Shown here piece after piece: positions 58,082 through 64,000 of a stretch of DNA of 64,000 nucleotides. Every line of letters starts with the position of its first letter. The stretch's first letter is position 1. The stretch comes from Scleroderma bovista (Eukaryota; Basidiomycota; Agaricomycetes; Boletales; Sclerodermataceae), in the NCBI GenBank assembly GCA_037178675.1, contig JAYMGJ010000145.1:1-64000 (forward strand), written 5' to 3'. A program made the translations under genes and the position numbers. The notes under the pieces are model-generated. The model was given only the letters and a program-made list of their open reading frames with translations. It was not told the origin of the DNA and did not search any database.

Positions 58082-60069
58082 ATGTCGTCTCAGGCAGCGA
58101 CAGTACCCTGCCAGGTGTGTCCCATCTCCCCACGCATTGCCAGGGCTACGTTCGGTTGTTTGATACCACGCGTCTCGGATTGTCGTCCTTCCAGTACAGG
58201 ACAGGTCGTACGCTTGGAAGTGGAACATATGCTATCGTCAAGGAGGCAATCCACATCAAGACTGGGAAGTACTATGCCTGCAAGGTCATCAACAAGAAGC
58301 TTATGGAGGGTCGAGAACACATGGTAAGTACATTCCCCCTTCTTACAGATTGGGCTTGTCCCTCGCGAACGAATACCTGTATCGATCAACCACGAATACT
58401 GGAGATGTGGCGACTTTGTGTCCTACGTTAATTGGCATTATTGGATTCGATGCGATCTGCGCGACCAGACGCTGATCGAATTTTATGTCGGGGTTCTTCT
58501 TTCGACTCTTCGCTGAACATTGGCGCCCGAGTTTGACTGTTGACCGCCCATGTCCTTTTCCAGGTACGCAATGAAATCGCTGTCCTAAAACGGGTTTCCA
58601 GCGGCCATCCAAACATTGTCACGCTACATGATTACTTTGAGGTGTGTTTGTAATTCTCAAGTCACTTGAGCTTCACTATAATGGGACTGCAGACTGCTCA
58701 CAATTTATATCTGTGCTTCGACCTTTGCACAGGTGGTGAGCTCTTTGACAGCATATGTGCGAGAGGGCAGTACACAGAAGCGTAATTCATTTCTTTATCT
58801 CGATTTCTTCAAGCCCCTCAATCCTCCCGCTCCACAGCGATGCCGCAGATCTCGTCCGCACTATCTTCGGTGCCGTAAAATATATCCATGATTGTGGTAT
58901 AGTCCACCGCGACCTCAAGCCAGAAAACCTTCTTTTCCGTTCCAAGCCTGAGCAGACCTCGGAAATCATGATTGCGGACTTTGGATTGAGCCGAGTTATG
59001 CCTGATTCCAAGTTGAATATGCTCACCGAAGTCTGTGGAACGCCTGGTGTACGTTCATTACATTGCATCCTATTTACCCTCCTCACCTGGGATATAGTAT
59101 ATGGCCCCTGAGATCTTCAAGAAGAGTATGGTCAACCTTTTATTCCTTACTTGTTACAGTCTAACGCATCGCAGCTGGTCACGGCAAACCTGTTGACGTG
59201 TGGGCCATGGGTGTCATAACCTACTTCTTACTTGCAGGTACAAGTGAACTTGGTGCTTTGTTCGCCCTCTTCACCTGTGTTTCATAGGTTATACGCCATT
59301 CGATCGTGATACACAGAAGCAAGAAATGGAAGCGATCATGGCAGGCGACTACCGCTTTGAGCCAGGTATGTGGTCAACTTATACATATTACCTAGATCGT
59401 TTCATTCAACTGAGTCTGCATGCAGAGGAATACTGGAGCAATGTTTCCGAAACCGCACGCAACTTTGTTAAATCCTGCCTCACAGTTGACCCCGAACTCC
59501 GTCCGACAGCAGAACAGGCCCTTCAGCAGCCTTGGCTCGCTGCAGAGGTGCCGCATTTCGTCGAGAAGGACGGACAACCCGCAGACCTATTGCCACATGT
59601 CAAGAAGGCGTTTAACGCGAGAAGGACATGTGCGTTTCATCTCCCTAGTGCTCTTCTGATTTCGGCACCGGTACTGACCCATTGCCGGTTAGTCCGCAAA
59701 GCGGTATTCAGTATGATGGCCATGAGGCGCATGTCGACGATGGCTTCCCACTTGTCACCTGAACACCATAGGTTAAACGAAGATGTGTTCAAGTACAAAC
59801 AGGAGTCAGAGAAGGAAGTGCTAGAGCATATGAATGTTATCCACCACCACAATGCAGGAGAGTCTGGTAACGAAAAGGAAGGGCGATCGACAGCCGAGGA
59901 TGATATCCGCTTCCAGGAGGATCCTGCTACAGCTGGACCGGAGGTTCCTGCGGCGTCAGAACCATCAGTTAACCTGGGCAAACCCACTGAAGGTAGTAAA
60001 GACGTGTCAGAGAAGTTTGCGGCTGTAAGCTTGGCTGCGAAGGTAAGCTCTGCCGTGAAAACAAAATGA
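58082..60069 (+). CDS. Calcium/calmodulin-dependent-kinase-like Ser/Thr protein kinase
   Basis: CaMK-type kinases phosphorylate Ser/Thr in response to calcium/calmodulin. The first exon (58082-58114) encodes MSSQAATVPCQ and joins at 58195 to YRTGRTLGSGTYAIVKEA, the Gly-rich loop. The catalytic motifs follow over many short introns: YYACKVI (ATP-binding Lys), ELFDSICARGQY, IVHRDLKPENLLF, ADFGLSR, VCGTPG/YMAPEIFKK, VDVWAMGVITYFLLA, GYTPFDRDTQKQEM and TVDPELRPTAEQAL. The C-terminal region KAVFSMMAMRRMSTMA is a plausible autoinhibitory and calmodulin-binding helix. An acidic/His-containing tail ends at TGA 60067-60069. All catalytic residues are present. An upstream exon may extend the N-terminus (see 57679). 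Confidence 0.88.
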
Positions 60070-60558
60070 TACCCACATTTGCTCGTTTCATTTCGTTGTA
60101 TTGCTTCTGGTATTGCTACTGGCAGCTACCAGTGCTTTTTGGCGGTCTCTTTCTCACATTGTATCTGGACTATTGGCCTTTCGGGTCCGGATTTTCGCTT
60201 TTTTATCACTGTATCTTTTTCCTTCTCACTACTGACCCAAACGTTCATCCAATAAATAATCAACTATTCTTTTATCTTGCAGAGGGCCTTCCATCGCCTC
60301 ACCCACCTTGGCAAATAACGAACACACTCTACATGTCAAAGTCCTCGTACATCTGGAAGTCAAGTGATATTATAGCTATGGGTTGTGGTGCGTGCACGCA
60401 TGCAAGTGTATGGTAGATATTCAACAGTCGCGCCTCGTTGTTTCCACGTTCTCAAGGATCACTTCTTGTACATTAGATCCCGTGTTCATTTGATCTGCAG
60501 TGCTCGCACTTTCTAGATAATTATCACGATGCTTTGTTATGACACCTGTTTGAATCGA
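60070..60558. other. Region between the convergent kinase and hydrolase genes
   Basis: T-rich sequence typical of 3' ends; nothing else recognised. Confidence 0.4.
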
Positions 60559-61756
60559 TCACCCTTCTACGCATTCCTTCATCTGCTCGAGAGCCCAGCA
60601 TGGTTCGTCCCAGAATACGAAATGGTTTCCCCTCTCCAAGTAGGTAACCTGGAAATCTCTTGCCCTCTCTGCGCCCTCCCCAAAGACGGCAGAAGGCCCT
60701 TGCTTTAAGCACCTCTCCAGCTCGTGCACGATGTATATGAACTCCCCTGCGCCTTCAGTGCCACACAAAAAACTAATCTTCAGCTTGGGCAAATACTTGG
60801 CCATTTCGATGTCAAACAGAGCCCGTCGATTGATCGAGGTGAAAACTTCGGGTGGCATGATAAGAGTGCCCATATCATGCGTCTTATACATCTCGAACGA
60901 TATCATCTTCTCGAGCTCCTCCTCTGTGACGTCATGGAGGGACAGTGGCTTGTCCGTGCGGAAGTTCCCGAACTCAATATCTGCTATATCGCGGGAGAGG
61001 CGATTGCGGTGCGCAAAGAACCCTCTGACGTATTTATTGAAACACACCCAAGGGTCTTTATCTGGGAAGGTCAGACATGCTTGGTCTAGGCCAAGAGGCT
61101 TCGGTGGATGCATGGCGAATACGGCCGGGAAAGTGTCTGCGCGAAGAGGCAGTCCAGATAAGTTCACGTTTCTCTTCCAGTTGAATGGAAACGGACGGTA
61201 CATACCGAAATAAAGGACGGTACGGAGATACCCCTCAAGTGCATGGAGTTCCTCAGTCGCCAAACTGTCCAGGTTGGCAAGAATGCCTTGTAAATATATA
61301 GTACCAAGGGACCAACCGACGAGGTGGATCCCCCCTGTCTTTCGTTCTTCATTATATTTGGGGATAGTTTGCGAAGTGGCAAACTGCAAGAGGAACCTAA
61401 CGATTTGCAGCCCTGCGAGGCGCAGGTGCTTCTTTCCGCCTTCTGCATCTGTGCTTTTGTAGAGCGCAGCCTCTGCCTCCGTCCAGGGTGTGCTTGGGGC
61501 GTAACCCCGCCTATAGAGGCTTATCAGGCGATAGTTGTGCGATGGGCCGAAAGGGAACATCCGCCGGAACACAGCTGGCTCGGTAGGAGTGAGGATAACG
61601 ATAACAGGTGCACATAAAGCGTGAAGACTTACACCCGTTGAATCCCATTCCATGGATGAAAACCATGGTGGTATAGTCGGAGGAATCGAGGCCATTTGTT
61701 CCGCTGTCCTCATAGTAGAACTCGATGTTGCCTTCGACCTTGATGATGCCAGACAT
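60559..61756 (-). CDS. Alpha/beta hydrolase-fold protein
   Basis: Exons 61756-61633 and 61574-60559 join in phase to 1140 nt, 379 residues. The N-terminal strand region reads VEGNIEFYYEDSGTNG and MVFIHGMGFNG (HG oxyanion motif). The nucleophile elbow is HLVGWSLGT, matching Gly-X-Ser-X-Gly with Ser as nucleophile. The catalytic His is likely in YLERGNHFVFWDEP near the C-terminus. An Asp/Glu acid is probably in the KISFLCGTEGAGEF stretch. A lid-like insertion with several aromatic residues lies between. No signal peptide, so probably cytosolic. Substrate unknown. I chose ATG 61756 because the upstream ATGs add residues not typical of the fold. Confidence 0.82.
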
Positions 61757-62222
61757 GAGTAGTAACAACTGTCTGAAGTTATGATGGGCACGTCCCAAGT
61801 TTTTATATTCTTCCAGTGTACCGCCATCTTATTAGTGACTCTTCCATCCCGGATGGATGGTAGGGCTACTACTAAGATAACGGTGCACTGTTAGTCAGGT
61901 TGCTTATCTATGCCTGCCTCAGGTCGGTGAGTCTGCGTCGTGTTGATCGGGAACTGTTTGGGAACTGCAGCCATGTTCGATTCTATTTTTACATACATAA
62001 CTGCAACTTCCAGTGCTGCAACTTTCACAAACTTGAACGTTGGAACTTGGCAGCTTGGAAATGGTGGCTAGCCTTGTCGTGAAACCGACTTTTCATTCCG
62101 AGCATTACACTTTCAGGAAAACCGTCTGTCCATCCCTTGGGCATTTCTGATCAGTTCTGGGTATAGCTCATTCATCCGGGACCACTTGAACTGTATTCTT
62201 CTACCCGTCCACTGATGCCGCA
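61757..62222. other. Intergenic region upstream of the hydrolase
   Basis: No coding sequence recognised; hydrolase promoter and 3' end of the next minus-strand gene. Confidence 0.4.
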
Positions 62223-63178
62223 TCAGAGACTCTTGCCATGATGGTATTCATACAAAGTCTTATCACCCGCGCGTAGTATATATTCTAGACAAGCAGTGAG
62301 TTTATGGCACACCCGATCAGCCAACCAACGTTTCACTTTCAACACACTTGGTTCGATCATCTCCGCTGGACAGCTTACTGGTTGGACGTTTTTTCCACGC
62401 ATTGCAGCCCTGAACTGTGCCCGTGCCCCACTCCAGCTTATCCTCTTTCGAGGGAAGCAACCTTCACCTTCAAACACACCTGACGAATCAGACTTAGCTT
62501 CAAACATCTCCGTAATTTGTACGTGGCATACGCGCGCAACCCCCCCTGAAGACTTGGCACGACAAGCAAATCGAATTTTCATACAAGGGAAGTTCTGTAC
62601 TGACGGCCCCCGTATTTTCATCGAACAGAGCTCATGCGAAATATCGGAATTCATCGTCAGCAAGACAGTATCGTGCGTTGCGAATATGTGCATCGAGGTC
62701 ATTTCTGTGATAAGCTCATCTGGCAGTCTGGAGGGATACGCGACTTCGAGATCGTTCAAATCACTGGAATGGATGCTCCTGTGCGCGAAGAAATAGTCTG
62801 AATACATACCGCTGTTCTTCGAGAGACAGGGGGCGAAGCTGTGGGCTGAGGGGAAAGTTGGCTTGCATCAGCAGGACCTTAAGGTTACAAATCAGTGGGG
62901 GAGGTATGTGAACTACCTTAGTAAAAGACCTTACGGAGATAGCTCTCGCCGAGATCTCAGTCCATTCCTCAGCCATCAGCCCGTCTGCACTGGACAGCGC
63001 AGCATTCAGTTGCACGGCAGCTATAGTTGAACAGTGCAGATCGCATCTTCAATCGCGTGCAGATGAGAAGGGGGAGCTGGCAGGTCATAGGCGCACTCAC
63101 CAGTGTTGAATTTACTGTAAGCCGATTCCTTGAATCAACACTACGGTATACATAGTCAGGGCCAAGGCCACCTCTCAC
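62223..63178 (-). CDS. Unrecognised protein, exon structure tentative
   Basis: A 194-codon minus-strand frame (62223-62807) contains LPDELITEMTSMHIFATHDTV, split here as LPDELITEMTSM and HIFATHDTV, then SHELCSMKIRGPSVQNFPCM, and a Cys-containing middle. The frame ends LTACLEYILRAGDKTLYEYH. Upstream frames (62761-63015, 62969-63178) could supply N-terminal exons, e.g. LICNLKVLLMQANFPLSP and LRPLSLEEQRYM. I know no family with this pattern. Codon content looks coding rather than random, and there is no overlapping better candidate on the plus strand. It could be two fragments rather than one gene. Confidence 0.4.
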
Positions 63179-63493
63179 GAGTACAGCAGAAAAGCTCGAT
63201 GGGCTGTTATCCTGAAAGAAAGTTGGACTTGTCTGGGCCCAGGGTCTGCAACAGAAATCACAAGATCGAGGTTATATGGTGCATAAATTCCATGTCATTG
63301 AGAAATATATATGAAATAAAGAACAAGTGTGTGCTAGTCGGACAGATGCGTATCGTAAAAGTTAAATGTAAAGAGGTCATAATCATACACCTAAGCCATA
63401 AAAGACAAGTGAACGAAGCGTCTAAGATGCCAACCCATGCTGATGCCAAGTACACAACAAGTCCATCCGTCCAAGGAAGTGCTAGTCAGCTCC
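63179..63493. other. Short intergenic region before the Clp1-like gene end
   Basis: Contains the presumed 3' untranslated region of the Clp1-like gene; nothing else seen. Confidence 0.35.
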
Positions 63494-64000
63494 TCAGAGA
63501 AGGTGCTGCTTTCCGGTCGAGATGGCTAGTGCGTGGATAAGCACCTCCCATGCGACGTCCATTGCGCACCAAAGCTTTTCGTCAGCAATTCCGAGTGCAC
63601 AGGCGTTCCGCCAAAGCCCGTTGACAGCCATTGCGCGAGCGAGGAGTACGTGCGCAGGAGCGATCGCGACGAGTTTGGTGGCGAACTGCTGCAGCTGAGT
63701 GCGCACGTTCTCACTCGTGGGGTCCTCGGTATAAAGGGCGGCGGGTGCTGGCTGGGGAAGCAGGGTTGCAAGGAGGTGGTCGATGCGCTTGGTGTAGAGG
63801 AAAGTGGAGAGTTGGGGGAAGACTTCGGGTGCAGGGATGCACAGCGGAACGACGGGGATCGAGATGGACTCGCCACCTGATTTCGGAGTGGCTGGAGTGG
63901 AGGACTGGAGAATGGGGAGGTTCGCACAATGAGATGCGAGAATGATGTTGTGCGTCGGGAAGAGTGTGACCCGGCGTTTGGTGGCAGCAGGTACTTGGCG
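63494..64000 (-). CDS. Clp1-like protein, C-terminal part (5' end outside window)
   Basis: Clp1 of Coprinopsis cinerea is needed for clamp-cell formation downstream of the A mating-type genes; similar proteins occur across mushrooms. The visible 168 codons read RRVTLFPTHNIILASHCANL, a Ser/Pro linker, SISIPVVPLCIPAPEVFPQL, STFLYTKRIDHLLATLLP, a Pro/Ala linker, and the helical C-terminus (MAVNGLWRNACALGIADEKL, AMDVAWEVLIHALAIST). TGA is at 63494-63496. The pattern of a YTKR motif and a final W-rich helix fits the Clp1-like family as I recall it, but I cannot verify it. Another frame is also open here, but it has no conserved pattern. Confidence 0.6.
   Translation of the reverse strand, partial: RQVPAATKRRVTLFPTHNIILASHCANLPILQSSTPATPKSGGESISIPVVPLCIPAPEVFPQLSTFLYTKRIDHLLATLLPQPAPAALYTEDPTSENVRTQLQQFATKLVAIAPAHVLLARAMAVNGLWRNACALGIADEKLWCAMDVAWEVLIHALAISTGKQHLL

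Noticed and set aside
1..64000. tRNA, rRNA or CRISPR features
   Set aside because: No cloverleaf with a convincing T-loop, no rRNA core and no direct-repeat/spacer array was seen. CRISPR would not be expected in a fungal nucleus; a tRNA scan would be needed to exclude tRNAs fully.

Overview
This is a fungal nuclear window, almost certainly from a mushroom-forming basidiomycete (Agaricomycete). The genes are dense and rich in short 45-80 bp introns. They include an agaric-type NACHT-WD40 gene, a fungal CaM-kinase-like gene and a partial Clp1-like (clamp-connection) gene. The transposon content (Ty3/Gypsy chromovirus, two-gene PIF/Harbinger, tyrosine-recombinase genes, XPG/FEN1-like nuclease genes) also fits that group.

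Left part (1-9.7 kb): a graveyard of plus-strand gene copies. In order it holds a Pcl-type cyclin pseudogene, an intron-containing fragment of the spliceosomal PRP8 gene, a decayed XPG/FEN1-family nuclease gene, and a nearly intact tyrosine recombinase (YR) gene. Two solo LTRs of related families, each with a perfect 5-bp target duplication, split the cyclin copy and the YR gene. Premature TGA codons sit where the families have arginine, the signature of CGA-to-TGA (CpG) decay.

9.7-21 kb: an unrecognised host gene has been cut by an 8.9-kb Ty3/Gypsy chromovirus on the minus strand. The element has paired 307-bp LTRs and target duplication ATCTC. One LTR has lost nine CpGs relative to its twin.

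21-41.5 kb: mainly conserved host genes. ORC3 (-) and MCM4 (+) are head to head across 172 bp containing a 16-bp palindrome with two ACGCGT boxes. They are followed by a NACHT-WD40 STAND gene (-) with 14 WD40 repeats, an amino-acid permease (-), a 337-bp MITE, the splicing factor SYF2 (-) and an SFM1-type SPOUT arginine methyltransferase (-) with a 10-nt micro-exon.

41.8-45.1 kb: a complete, apparently intact PIF/Harbinger transposon with 52-bp terminal inverted repeats, a TAA target duplication, a DDE transposase gene (+) and a Myb/SANT-like partner gene (-).

45.3-64 kb: serine palmitoyltransferase LCB1 (-), two tandem ACR3 arsenite transporters (+), a 1176-residue orphan protein (-), a CaM-kinase-like kinase (+), an alpha/beta hydrolase (-), an unrecognised gene (-) and the 3' end of a Clp1-like gene (-). 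No tRNA, rRNA or CRISPR array was recognised by eye.
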